Assembly: GCA_030038235.1 (NCBI GenBank)
Contig: JASHPE010000006.1
Coordinates: 1-46,954, forward strand
Direction of reading: 5' to 3'
Source of the DNA: Terriglobia bacterium
GTDB taxonomy: Bacteria; Acidobacteriota; Terriglobia; UBA7540
Length of the DNA: 46,954 nt
Shown here: positions 17,438-25,720 of the stretch, piece after piece
How positions within the stretch are numbered: the first letter of the stretch is position 1
How the letters are laid out: the number at the start of each line of letters is the position of its first letter
Program-made: the position numbers and the translations under genes
The notes under the pieces: model-generated
What the model was told of the DNA's origin: nothing
The model's input: the letters and a program-made list of their open reading frames with translations, nothing else
Database searches by the model: none

Positions 17438-17719
17438 AGCGTGGGCGGAGTCTTCCACAAACTGCTAAATCTCTCCGCTGTTCCCCAGAAAGATATTACG
17501 CCAGACGGACGGGAGAAGTTGTGCGCTGAATCACATTTGAATCAGGCAGAACCAAGAGGCGCCCGGAGTCGTAGCCCACGCGCGGGGCACGTTGGCCGAT
17601 CGATTCGCGGCGGTGACGACGTAAAACAGGATGGTATCGCCACCACAAACCTGTCAATCACACCTGATATAAGGCCGTGCAGTACCCTCCATTGCCTACC
17701 CGTTAGCACTACATTTAAC
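17438..17719. other. Intergenic stretch with no recognisable gene
   Basis: About 280 bases with short open frames on both strands, none with a ribosome-binding site plus a protein-like composition. The base composition is less GC-rich toward the promoter at 17720, as expected of an upstream regulatory region. Confidence 0.5.
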
Positions 17720-17748
17720 TTGACATGCAAGTAGTCAGGGTATATCAA
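17720..17748 (+). promoter_or_regulatory. Promoter for the tail-fibre-like gene
   Basis: A perfect TTGACA at 17720-17725, a 17-base spacer and TATCAA at 17743-17748 (four of six). The preceding 60 bases are AT-rich compared with the surroundings. The next start codon with a purine-rich site is the ATG at 17791. Confidence 0.6.
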
Positions 17749-17790
17749 CATGGGCGGGTGGCCTATCGAGGAGACCAACAGGGGGCACCC

Positions 17791-18042
17791 ATGGTCCCGA
17801 AGTGTTGGAAGTTTTTTGCGAAGTGTTTTCGCTGCGCGCTTTGGCTTTGCCTGACGCTTATGCTTATTTCCCCGTTCGCGCTGTCGGCGCACGCCCGCGT
17901 CTCACCCGCCAGCCCCGGCGACCCTGCCGGGAAGCCGACACCCTCCGTCACCTTTGGCATCGGCCCCGGTGACAGCGTTTTCGCTGGGGGGGGCGATTCC
18001 GGGTGGTTTATGATTGGCGCGGCGATCAACCTTTCCGCCTGA
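17791..18042 (+). pseudogene. N-terminal signal-peptide fragment of the tail-fibre-like protein
   Basis: The frame opens with MVPKCWKFFAKCF and a hydrophobic core (LWLCLTLMLISPFALSAHA), a clear signal peptide, and runs to GWFMIGAAINLSA before a stop at 18040-18042. Reading past the stop in the +1 frame gives DSPAYIRPSCGFYGTST, a natural-looking continuation. I therefore read this as the 5' end of the large gene downstream, separated by a one-base insertion near 18040. As it stands, the fragment would make an 83-residue exported peptide. It might instead be an independent small gene. Confidence 0.6.
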
Positions 18043-18353
18043 TTCTCCCGCTTACATACGCCCCTCGTGCGGTTTCTACGGAACCTCCACCGTCAGCGAT
18101 GTGCCCCACCATCAGCAGTCAAAACGGTGGAACCGATTATGTTGTGCCCGTGTTCGAGGGCAGCGGTAGCCCACTCTGCTACATCGAGACCTCGAACATC
18201 TCCCAAACCGGCTCTGGATCAAGCGCCGCTGTGGGCATTATTGGCTTGGGAGGTAGCTCCTTTACTCCTACAAGCGGCATCAGCCTCGAGATGCGCGGCT
18301 CCAACAGCACCTCAAGCAACGTCCAAGCTCGCGTCACGAATGCAAGCAGTTCG
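18041..18353 (+). pseudogene. Frameshifted middle part of the tail-fibre-like gene
   Basis: Three single-base shifts explain this segment. From 18041 the frame reads DSPAYIRPSCGFYGTSTVSDVP. At the C run 18104-18107 an extra base moves it to TISSQNGGTDYVVPVFEGSG and on through SGISLEMRGSNSTSSNVQA. At the G run 18353-18356 a missing base moves it to SGDNFGISIYPS, which joins the large downstream frame without a stop. Each join gives Gly/Ser/Thr-rich text like the rest of the protein, whereas each unshifted frame turns Arg/Pro-rich. Either the gene is decaying or the assembly has homopolymer errors here. Confidence 0.6.
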
Positions 18354-18421
18354 GGGACAACTTCGGCATATCTATCTACCCAAGCCGGAGGGACCGGGGC
18401 GACAGGGGGATCATCACCTTT

Positions 18422-21343
18422 TTGGAGTCTTCATACGGCAGCGCCTCGCCGGCGGGTCTGGTCGGGACTTACACCTCCAACGCGCTCGGCTTTATAACGG
18501 ACGAGAGTGGTTCGAACACGCCGTCTATGTGGATCGACACAAGCAACGACGTCGGCATCGGCACCACGTCGCCGGCGGTCGGGCAGGGCCTGACGATCGC
18601 GCCGCCCGCGAGCAGCACCGGAATGCCTTCCCTGTTCACCGTGATGGGTCCCGCTCACACCGGGTTGACCGGGGAATCGAACGACCTCAACCTGGACCTC
18701 AGTAGGACGGTCACGTTCTCCACCATCCCGAGCAAACAGCGAACCATCTACATTCAGGCGCCGACTTACGCCTTCTCAGGCACCTTAGGCACCGCGGCGA
18801 CCATAGACATCAGCGGACCTCCGGCCGGGGGCACATCGAGCGCCACTACAATCTCCAACTCGTATGGGCTAAACGTTGAAACGGCGTCGGTGGCAAGCAG
18901 TGGCGCGACTGTGAACAACGCCTACGGACTCTCCGTCAGTGCACCAAGCGGCGCCAGCAACAACTACGCAGCCCAGTTTGCGGGCCCTGTCAGTGGGGCG
19001 GTGGGCAATCCTTCCGGGGTGCTTCCCGCCAACGGCTCAACGTACCCGGGAACCGTGTTCCACATGGACGGCGTAACCTACCCCACCCTTGACGCATTAC
19101 TTAATCCGCTGCCGACGAACGCGTCCGTTACTGTCTACGATGACTGTCCGGGAGGGACGGAGACTTGGACTTACGATCCCTTTCACGATTCTTCAGGGAA
19201 CACTCACCACGTCCACCTCATCAGCGCACCCTGCCTGATCACGACGAACGTACCAGTCATGCTGAAATCTGGCGACAACTGGGACATGACCTCCGGCGGA
19301 TACGTGGCGAACGCGACGGCCACGGCCGCCAAAGGGACGGTGCTGCGCATGGGCGATAGGTTTCCCACAACGCTGCCCAACTCTGATGCCATGGCAAGCG
19401 TTACCGCGAGCTTCAGTGGTTCAGGCGGCTTGAACTGGAACGCAACTCACTACTACTGGGTCGGGCTGACCGCCGAGAACTCCTCAGGCGAGACAACGCT
19501 GCAGAATGGGAACTACGCGATGTCCTCCTACTCCGCCGCCGGGCAAAACAGCGGGTCGGAGCAGCTAACAGTAACCGTTCCGGCGGCTGCGCCCCCCATC
19601 GTGGGCTATTGCGTTTACATTGTTCAAGGAGGTACAACGCCCGGTTCATTTCCGACGAACACCGATGCGGTTGGTGCCGGATGCTACAGCGTGGCTACTC
19701 CCACTATGGAGGCCGTAGCTAACTACCCCTTGGGCGGCAACCCCCCGCCCGGAGTTAACACGACCCAGACCCTGCTGACGCTGGGCTCATACTCCAACTC
19801 GACTGGCGCTATAGAGACCAATACTTATGTGCGGGGAGGGATGGTGGATTGCTTCGGAGGCGCAATCGGCATCTTGAACAACATGGCACAGGATCCGCCC
19901 TCAGGTATATTCGACACGAATGTGGAGAATTGCAGTGGAGACGCGCTCATAGAGCTTGAGGGTTTTGACGGGAACCTGGGCGCGAACGGCTCCTCCGCGG
20001 ACCACAACTTCGGAACCGCATCCAATTGCGCAATCATCATGGGTGGGTGTACGGCTGGAATCAGCAACACTCCCCTTGCGGGCACGGTCTCCGTCCTGAC
20101 CGGCGGCACGACCGTGACGGGAAGCATGACATCCTTTCAGCCCAGTTGGGGAGGGGCATCGGGAACTCACCCTGATATCTCGATCGGTGGAAATCTTTAC
20201 GCGTGTGGCGGAAACCCGTGTCAGGTAGATACTGTGAGCTCCGGTATCTCGCTCACCCTATACAACGGCGTGACGACCGGCGTCTCCGGCGTCAACTACG
20301 CGGTCGGGTACCAGACCCCGGAGTATCCCGTCTACGGAATACACGACGACGCCGTCGCCCAGCTCAAGAAGATCGACGGATTCGATTATGGAGGGGACAC
20401 CTGCGGGACCAGTGGCATGGCCGGCTCGTGCCCCACGCTCGCAGCCGTTAAGCTCGACGGCGTCGTCATGAGCGCACCGGTCACCTTTGCCAAGGTCTCC
20501 GTTCATGATATTCACGCGGAGGGCCTCGCTTCCAGCACCTGCAGCAGCGCCCCCACAATCGCGGCCGTTGTGGAGGACAACGGCGTTCCAGCAACGATTG
20601 AGGGCGTGCACAGTTCCTGCCAAATCCTTTACGGCGTGCAGATTGACAATCCTACCTACGCAAGCCCTGGGGCGATACACCTCACAGATATCGATCCCTA
20701 TCCGCTCACGATCGGCGCTTCCACGAAGAGAAACGCGATCTACGACCTTCTGAGCAATCCAGGTTTCCCGTATAAGTCGAACCCCGAGGAGGCGGTCGGA
20801 GAGTACGACATTGAGCAGCCTGGTAACTTCTTGAACCCGGCCGGGAACAGCAGCTTTGCCGGTGGCCTCACGCTAGGTAGTACGGCCACAAGCAGTGCCC
20901 TCGCAGCGGGCTCCAGCGGAGTGGTGACCACCTACAACAGCATAGCCACCGTCGGTGGCGGAGTGCCATCGGAGGTAGGGACCGTTGATCTTGTGCCGAC
21001 GAGTTCTGCGAGCATGGGTACTGCGTATGCGGTGCCGGCTTCAGGGACAGGCGACTATGAGGTACTCTTCTATGCCAAGATCACAACGCCCGCCAGCGGT
21101 ACCGGCGCGTCTTCCACGCTCGGACCGATGACTATCGGTTGGACGGACCCTTACGACTCGACCTCGCCAAGCTGTACGCAACCCACTTCGGGGTTGACTA
21201 CGAACTCTACGACAACCCAGATCAACGGCTTTTGCTTTTTCAGAGCCAAGCAAAGCACCAACATAACGTACAGCATGGCCTACGGAAGCACCGGGACGAC
21301 GGCAATGAAGTATATTCTCGATCTCCGGGTCATTGCCCATTAG
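18422..21343 (+). CDS. Large beta-helix / tail-fibre-like protein
   Basis: A 973-residue frame, open from 18257 after an upstream stop; TTG at 18422 is the first possible start and ATG at 18530 the first ATG. It contains DVGIGTTSP, a motif typical of phage tail-fibre and S74-type proteins, and two ISNSYGLNVE / VNNAYGLSVS repeats. A region with parallel beta-helix character follows (VTVYDDCPGG, then GGMVDCFGGAIGIL), and the protein ends MKYILDLRVIAH. It is rich in Gly, Ser, Thr and Asn and low in charge, like an extracellular fibre. With the upstream pieces it would be about 1170 residues and exported. No phage structural genes are nearby, so it is probably a chromosomal surface protein. The function is unknown. 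Confidence 0.7.
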   Translation: MESSYGSASPAGLVGTYTSNALGFITDESGSNTPSMWIDTSNDVGIGTTSPAVGQGLTIAPPASSTGMPSLFTVMGPAHTGLTGESNDLNLDLSRTVTFSTIPSKQRTIYIQAPTYAFSGTLGTAATIDISGPPAGGTSSATTISNSYGLNVETASVASSGATVNNAYGLSVSAPSGASNNYAAQFAGPVSGAVGNPSGVLPANGSTYPGTVFHMDGVTYPTLDALLNPLPTNASVTVYDDCPGGTETWTYDPFHDSSGNTHHVHLISAPCLITTNVPVMLKSGDNWDMTSGGYVANATATAAKGTVLRMGDRFPTTLPNSDAMASVTASFSGSGGLNWNATHYYWVGLTAENSSGETTLQNGNYAMSSYSAAGQNSGSEQLTVTVPAAAPPIVGYCVYIVQGGTTPGSFPTNTDAVGAGCYSVATPTMEAVANYPLGGNPPPGVNTTQTLLTLGSYSNSTGAIETNTYVRGGMVDCFGGAIGILNNMAQDPPSGIFDTNVENCSGDALIELEGFDGNLGANGSSADHNFGTASNCAIIMGGCTAGISNTPLAGTVSVLTGGTTVTGSMTSFQPSWGGASGTHPDISIGGNLYACGGNPCQVDTVSSGISLTLYNGVTTGVSGVNYAVGYQTPEYPVYGIHDDAVAQLKKIDGFDYGGDTCGTSGMAGSCPTLAAVKLDGVVMSAPVTFAKVSVHDIHAEGLASSTCSSAPTIAAVVEDNGVPATIEGVHSSCQILYGVQIDNPTYASPGAIHLTDIDPYPLTIGASTKRNAIYDLLSNPGFPYKSNPEEAVGEYDIEQPGNFLNPAGNSSFAGGLTLGSTATSSALAAGSSGVVTTYNSIATVGGGVPSEVGTVDLVPTSSASMGTAYAVPASGTGDYEVLFYAKITTPASGTGASSTLGPMTIGWTDPYDSTSPSCTQPTSGLTTNSTTTQINGFCFFRAKQSTNITYSMAYGSTGTTAMKYILDLRVIAH

Positions 21344-21406
21344 CGAGGGCGCGTGGTGGCGTTAACTGTTCATTAGAGCAAAAGAGCAACAAGGAGGTTC
21401 CAGGAG

Positions 21407-22621
21407 ATGAGAAACGAACGGCATTCTACGCGCTCTTGCGCGAGTTGCGGAGAGTTGTTTCGAGTTCCGGCGCTGGGTGTCCTGCTCGGCTTAGCCGCGA
21501 TGACCGCAGCTCCCGTGGCGGCGTGGGCTCAGGGCTACACACTCCTGTATTCTTTTCAATGCGGCCCTAACGACGGGGAGTACCCGGAGGCTGGATTGGT
21601 GTCTGATGCGACGGGAAACCTGTACGGTACTACGGTCGCCGGCGGCACATACAGCTCCGGAACTATTTTCGAGCTCAGCCCGGAAGGTATGGAGACGATT
21701 CTCCACAGCTTTGCGGGGCCGCCGGGTGACGGGCTGGCTCCAGCCTATGGTGCCCTTCTGCGCGACGCAGCCGGCGATCTTTACGGCACCACCTCCAGCG
21801 GCGGTACAAGCGACGTTGGAACTGTCTTTAAACAGGCGCCCAATGGCAAGGAGACCATTCTGGCCAACCTTAGTGGGTCGAACGGATATCCATACTCCGG
21901 ATTGATCCAGGATTCTCAGGGGAACCTCTACGCTACCGCGTCCGGAGCGGGACGCGACGACTACGGTTCGGTGTTTGAGGTCACCCGAACCGGGAAACTA
22001 AGCACGCTGTATAGCTTTACTGCCGGGCTCGGCGGTGAACGCCCCGTAGGCGGCTTGGTGCGCGACTCGGCCGGAAACCTTTATGGCACGACGGAGCTCG
22101 GTGGAAGTTCCCGGGCCGGTACCGTATTTGAGGTGACGGGCGGCACAGAGGGGGCGTACAGCCTCACGAAACAAAGCGGCGGCGCGCCTGAAGCCGGCCT
22201 AGTCCGAGACGCTGCGGGAAACCTCTATGGCACCACAAGCGCAGGGACGGCTTCTGACGATGGGTCGGTGTTCCGCCTGAGCCCCACAGATGCTTTGACG
22301 GTGATGCATAAGTTCACCGGTTCCCCCGACGGGGCCACTCCGTACTCTGGCCTCGTCCGCGACCCGTCAGGCAACTTTTACGGAATTACTTACTACGGCG
22401 GGACGGGTACATGTGACAATGGGATCGGGACCGGGTGCGGGACGATTTTTGAGATCACATCGAAGGGGACCGAATCGGTCTTATACAGTTTCACTGGTGC
22501 GCCCGACGGATCGTACCCGATCGGGAGCGCGCTATTGCGTGACGGCGCAGGCAACCTCTATGGCGCTACCGAGGAGGGCGGCACCTACGGCTGCGGGACG
22601 GTTTTCGAGTACATGCCGTGA
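21407..22621 (+). CDS. GloVer tandem-repeat protein (copy 1)
   Basis: A 404-residue exported protein. An AAGGAGG site precedes the ATG, and the N-terminus has a signal segment (LGVLLGLAAMTAAPVAAWAQ) after a charged leader. The mature part is about eight copies of a repeat of roughly 40-50 residues built around D(A/S)xGNLYGTTxxGG, GTVFExxPxG and LYSFTGxPDGxxP, the hallmark of the GloVer (TIGR03803) family. The repeats probably form a beta-propeller or solenoid. The role is unknown. It follows the tail-fibre-like gene by 63 bases and may be co-transcribed with it. A second, independent copy lies at 35881 on the other strand. Confidence 0.88.
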   Translation: MRNERHSTRSCASCGELFRVPALGVLLGLAAMTAAPVAAWAQGYTLLYSFQCGPNDGEYPEAGLVSDATGNLYGTTVAGGTYSSGTIFELSPEGMETILHSFAGPPGDGLAPAYGALLRDAAGDLYGTTSSGGTSDVGTVFKQAPNGKETILANLSGSNGYPYSGLIQDSQGNLYATASGAGRDDYGSVFEVTRTGKLSTLYSFTAGLGGERPVGGLVRDSAGNLYGTTELGGSSRAGTVFEVTGGTEGAYSLTKQSGGAPEAGLVRDAAGNLYGTTSAGTASDDGSVFRLSPTDALTVMHKFTGSPDGATPYSGLVRDPSGNFYGITYYGGTGTCDNGIGTGCGTIFEITSKGTESVLYSFTGAPDGSYPIGSALLRDGAGNLYGATEEGGTYGCGTVFEYMP

Positions 22622-22662
22622 GAGACGATTGGACCCCGTTCAAGTGATCGGGGTTTGGGTCT
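22622..22662 (+). terminator. Possible intrinsic terminator after GloVer copy 1
   Basis: Directly after the stop codon, ACCCCG (22633-22638) pairs with CGGGGT (22649-22654), followed by TT. An outer GAGAC/GTCTC pair lengthens the stem. The T tract is short, so efficiency is uncertain. Confidence 0.4.
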
Positions 22663-22773
22663 CACGTCGGCTCGACTTACGACCGCCGTTCCCCAGGGTG
22701 CAACCACGGTTATGTCAGGGTGACAAGGCCCAGTGGTACGCTGAAAAGTTAACGTCCCGTGCCGCGTGACTCC

Positions 22774-23098
22774 GTGAGTAGCACAGCCGCTCCTGGCTGT
22801 CACTTAGGGCCTTCGGCCCGCGAAAGCTCATGAAAAACGCACCCGCGGCTTTAAGTCCAATCTTTCGCTCGGTGAGGTTTTTCGACCCTGTCCCTTAGGG
22901 CCTCCGGCCCGCGAAGGGTCATGAAAACGGTTTCGAGTTAACATAGGTGCAGTGCGGAGCGGCGAGGTCGTTGGCGCAGTGGAGCGGTCGAGGCCGTGAC
23001 CCTGTCTGATCCGGAGCGTGCGTGTTGAGCGAATAATTGAGCGTGGTCGTGTTGTTATCTCAGGAGAGCGGCGATACTAAGTGACAGCCAGGACTCAC
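22774..23098. repeat. MITE-like composite element with inverted ends
   Basis: The left end (22774-22807) and right end (23077-23098) are inverted copies: GTGAGT plus CTGGCTGTCACTTAG on the left is met by its reverse complement on the right. The left copy carries a 13-base interruption (22780-22792). Inside, a second motif occurs twice in direct orientation (CTTAGGGCCTTCGGCCCGCG near 22803 and a near-copy near 22893), each followed by a short run ending in CATGAAAA. No transposase frame is present. The 325-base size and inverted ends suit a non-autonomous mobile element. Confidence 0.65.
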
Positions 23099-23336
23099 GC
23101 GTGGATTAACCTTCATCCGTGACCGCCATCATTGACTTTCGGTTAAATTGGTGCCAGCCTTGTACCCGGACAGTAAAGCCATGGTGGTCGAAGTACAAAG
23201 CGCTTGGAACGATGTCAGGAGTTCAAGGCAGGGCTGGGTAATGTGTCTGGGCTCTGGAATCGGGAGCCGGATGCCGTTCGCCGCCTCGGCGCGGTAGGCC
23301 ACCCCCTCCCCTGTAAATCTTGCAACATTTTCGCGA

Positions 23337-23455
23337 AACGAAGCTAAGCAACCCATTTAGAATCAACAAAACAGCCCCGAAAACGAAGCTAAAACGAAGC
23401 TAAAACGGAGCTACCATTTCGGCCAATCTGCGCACAAGTACGCAGAACGAAGCTA
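23337..23455. repeat. Phased array of five AACGAAGCTA repeats
   Basis: Copies start at 23337, 23382, 23393, 23404 (AACGGAGCTA, one change) and 23446. The steps are 45, 11, 11 and 42 bases, close to whole numbers of DNA turns. The surrounding 23099-23576 region has no convincing gene; the lipoprotein-like gene begins 121 bases after the last copy. This could be a protein-binding array or a decayed repeat. Confidence 0.75.
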
Positions 23456-23576
23456 ACCCTTGTGTTGAGACTTCCGGCGATCCGGGCAAGCGAACCTAAA
23501 GGCAATAGAATGAGCCGAACGCCGATACACTCGCCTGCAACACAAGCAGCGCCGAAGCCATGCCATAATCGAAAGC

Positions 23577-24170
23577 ATGAAAGGAAGGAAAGTAGACCGC
23601 GGACTCACGAGACTGTGTGCCACGATGCTCATGCTGGCGCTCGCCGCTTGCGCGGTGAGGCTGATTGCCCAGAGTGAGGGCTCGCTTCGCGAGTTCGAAA
23701 GCACAAAGTATCATTTCAAGGTGCGGTATCCTGCGTCGTGGTTTCCGCTCGCCGACACAACAGATATCCTCGACATCACCAACTTCGAGCGTACGCCTCA
23801 AGTGCCCGGAATCGCGCTCAGAGTGGGTGGCGCGGAGATCACGGTCACTCAAGCGCCCGCTGACGTGCATTCGCCCGAGCAGTGGGAACTGCGCGATCTT
23901 CCCGATACCGATTGGGTGTCCAAGGGCTTTGCCGTCGAGCAGGTGGATCTCCCGATCGCAAGTCCCGTTACTGCGGGCTGCCAGAAGATGAAGCGAGTGT
24001 CGTGGCGCGACCAGATCGCTCCTCAAGCCTATCTCGCTGAGACGACCTTTTACTGTACGACCGGCGCGGGACTCTACAAGGTCGCGCTGTCCAATTGGGA
24101 TGGAGATCGCGCTCAGAGCAGACTGCGCCTCATTGCAACCCAGATCGCGCAGAGCCTGAGAACGCAATAG
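23577..24170 (+). CDS. Putative lipoprotein of unknown function
   Basis: A 197-residue protein with an N-terminal charged region, a hydrophobic core (LCATMLMLALAACAVRL) and a lipobox-like LAAC, followed by a possible alternative signal-peptidase site at AQS. The mature part begins FESTKYHFKVRYPASWFPL, a motif seen in PsbP-like proteins of unknown role. It then alternates strands with two Cys-containing stretches (SPVTAGCQKMKR, TTFYCTTGAG) that could form a disulphide. The start has a GAAAG site. It stands alone and is separated from the aminotransferase gene by a perfect inverted repeat. Confidence 0.65.
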   Translation: MKGRKVDRGLTRLCATMLMLALAACAVRLIAQSEGSLREFESTKYHFKVRYPASWFPLADTTDILDITNFERTPQVPGIALRVGGAEITVTQAPADVHSPEQWELRDLPDTDWVSKGFAVEQVDLPIASPVTAGCQKMKRVSWRDQIAPQAYLAETTFYCTTGAGLYKVALSNWDGDRAQSRLRLIATQIAQSLRTQ

Positions 24171-24183
24171 GTAGTGAGCCAGT

Positions 24184-24279
24184 TTGACGGGCAGTGGCAC
24201 AGCCACTCTTGGCTGTGCTGAGGAAAAGGCCGAGCACTGACAAGGCACAGCCAAGAGTGGCTGTGCCACTGCCCGTCAA
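24184..24279. repeat. Perfect 35-base inverted repeat before the aminotransferase gene
   Basis: The arms 24184-24218 and 24245-24279 are exact reverse complements across a 26-base loop. Allowing one mismatch, the pairing extends outward by about six more bases. The inner arm reads GGCACAGCCACTCTTGGCTG. Any transcript crossing it would form a very stable hairpin 13 bases after the lipoprotein-like stop, so it may act as a terminator or attenuator. A frame through it (beginning MAQPLLAV) is an artefact of the repeat. Confidence 0.9.
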
Positions 24280-24322
24280 GCTGGCCCGCTACGAAAGGAT
24301 CGGCGCTTTGACTTCGACCATC

Positions 24323-25444
24323 ATGCAAGTGCCTCAACTGGACCTGAAGCGGCAGGACCGAGCCCTGCGCGAGGAGATTCTGGACGCTCTGGTGCGTCTG
24401 TCTGGTCAGGCGGCGTTCATCCTGGGCGAAGCCGTGGAACAGTTCGAACGCGACTTCGCCGCTTACGTGGAAGCGAAGCACTGCGTGGGCGTGAATTCGG
24501 GGACCAGCGCGCTGCATCTGGCGTTGCTGGCCGCGGGCGTGAGCCCGGGCGATGAGGTGATTACCACCGCGAACACGTTCATCGCCACCGCCGAGGTTAT
24601 CTCGTACACGGGCGCGACGCCAGTATTCGTCGATATCGATGCCGCAACGGCCAACATCGATCCAGTGGCTGTCGAGCGCGCGATAAGCCCAAGAACGCGC
24701 GCCATCATTCCCGTGCACCTGTACGGACGGCCTGCAGATCTCGATCCGCTCCTCGAGCTGGCGAATCGCAATGGATTGGCGCTGATCGAGGATGCCTGCC
24801 AGGCGCACGGCGCGCGCTATCGCGGCCGAAGGGTGGGCGCGCTCGGACTCGCGGGCGCGTTCAGCTTCTATCCGACCAAGAATTTGTCGGCTTGGGGCGA
24901 AGCCGGCGCATTGGTCACGAATGACGATCGCGTGGCGGCTCTGGCCCGCAGCCTGCGGACGCACGGCGAAAGGCGCCGCTACTTTCATGATCGCGTAGGC
25001 TACAACTACCGTATGGAAGGCTTCCAGGGCGCGGTTCTGGGAACGAAGCTCCGTCATCTGCCGCAGTGGACTGCGCGCCGCATCGAGATCGCCGGATTCT
25101 ACCGGGGGAAGCTCGAAGAAGTCGGCGTCGAGATGCTCGCAGACGATTCACGGGACGAATGCGTATACCACCAATTTGCGGTCTATGTGGACGACCGCGA
25201 CCATGTGCGCTCGGAACTAGAATCCCATGGGGTGGCGAGCGCCATCTATTATCCTGTGGCACTGCATTGCCAGTCCGCCTATGCCGGGCTCGGATACGGT
25301 CGGGGGAGTCTGCCCGCGGCCGAGCGGGCCTGTGACCGGGTTCTCTGTCTACCGATGTTCCCGGAACTTACTGACGCTGAGGTTGAGTATATTGCGCACA
25401 CGTTCGTCACAGTTGCGGCAAGGCGGCCATCGGCCTTCCTATAA
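24323..25444 (+). CDS. DegT/DnrJ/EryC1/StrS-family sugar aminotransferase
   Basis: PLP-dependent transfer of an amino group to a nucleotide-linked keto-sugar, used in building amino-sugars for surface polysaccharide. The 373-residue length is typical. Motifs: VGVNSGTSALHLAL near residue 60, GDEVITTANTFIATAEV, IPVHLYGRPADLDP, IEDACQAHGA, and the PLP lysine in GAFSFYPTKNLSAWGEAGAL near residue 190. The ATG at 23 bases after GAAAGGAT is distant; the TTG at 24308 sits 8 bases from that site and may be the true start, giving five extra residues. The longer frame to 24194 only translates the inverted repeat. It precedes the exopolysaccharide module. Confidence 0.9.
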   Translation: MQVPQLDLKRQDRALREEILDALVRLSGQAAFILGEAVEQFERDFAAYVEAKHCVGVNSGTSALHLALLAAGVSPGDEVITTANTFIATAEVISYTGATPVFVDIDAATANIDPVAVERAISPRTRAIIPVHLYGRPADLDPLLELANRNGLALIEDACQAHGARYRGRRVGALGLAGAFSFYPTKNLSAWGEAGALVTNDDRVAALARSLRTHGERRRYFHDRVGYNYRMEGFQGAVLGTKLRHLPQWTARRIEIAGFYRGKLEEVGVEMLADDSRDECVYHQFAVYVDDRDHVRSELESHGVASAIYYPVALHCQSAYAGLGYGRGSLPAAERACDRVLCLPMFPELTDAEVEYIAHTFVTVAARRPSAFL

Positions 25445-25477
25445 GCACCGAGTCCTGCGGCGGTCCGCGCATCGGGA

Positions 25478-25502
25478 GTTGTCCCGGTGAATGCGGGACA
25501 AC
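25478..25502 (+). terminator. Hairpin after the aminotransferase gene
   Basis: GTTGTCCCG at 25478-25486 pairs perfectly with CGGGACAAC at 25494-25502 across a seven-base loop. There is no T tract, so it is either a factor-assisted terminator or a boundary element. It separates the aminotransferase from the promoter at 25530. Confidence 0.4.
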
Positions 25503-25529
25503 GGCCGGAGATCGTCATCGGCAAGTCTC

Positions 25530-25558
25530 TTGGAACGAAAACGGGCGCGGTGTATAAT
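25530..25558 (+). promoter_or_regulatory. Near-consensus sigma-70 promoter of the exopolysaccharide module
   Basis: TTGGAA at 25530-25535, a 17-base spacer and a perfect TATAAT at 25553-25558. This is the strongest-looking promoter in the window. Transcription would start near 25565, leaving about 155 bases of leader before the ATG at 25721. The same GTGTATAAT core recurs at 43184 before the HtrA gene. Confidence 0.78.
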
Positions 25559-25665
25559 TGCTCGGGTAAAGGGGTTAGCATAGGGGCCTCTGTGTTCCTG
25601 GAGACATGGTTGATTCATTCGCGAGGGTTTCGCGGCTCTTCGGGGGAGAATTGAGTGTGGCGCGT

Positions 25666-25716
25666 GCCGGCGATAGCTCAAGCCGGCTGACGCTCCAAGC
25701 TGACGCTCCAGGGAGG
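25666..25716 (+). promoter_or_regulatory. Structured leader with a direct repeat near the ribosome-binding site
   Basis: GCCGGC at 25666-25671 pairs with GCCGGC at 25682-25687 around a ten-base loop. Immediately after come two copies of TGACGCTCCA (25688-25697 and 25701-25710) and then the GGGAGG ribosome-binding site at 25711-25716. CTCC in each repeat could pair with the site, so translation may be controlled here. It matches no riboswitch class I recognise. Confidence 0.4.
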
Positions 25717-25720
25717 CTGG

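Noticed and set aside
17441-17892. Small frames of 97 and 116 codons on both strands before the tail-fibre gene
   Set aside because: They overlap the promoter region, have no ribosome-binding site and no protein-like features.
17791-22621. Prophage
   Set aside because: Only one tail-fibre-like protein is present; there is no capsid, terminase, portal, lysis or integrase gene nearby.
22774-23455. CRISPR array
   Set aside because: The repeats are few, either inverted or only ten bases long, and the spacing is irregular or 11 bases; no cas genes are present.
25445-25720. Cyclic di-GMP (GEMM) riboswitch in the exopolysaccharide leader
   Set aside because: The characteristic conserved internal segments of that class cannot be matched; only a generic hairpin and direct repeat are visible.
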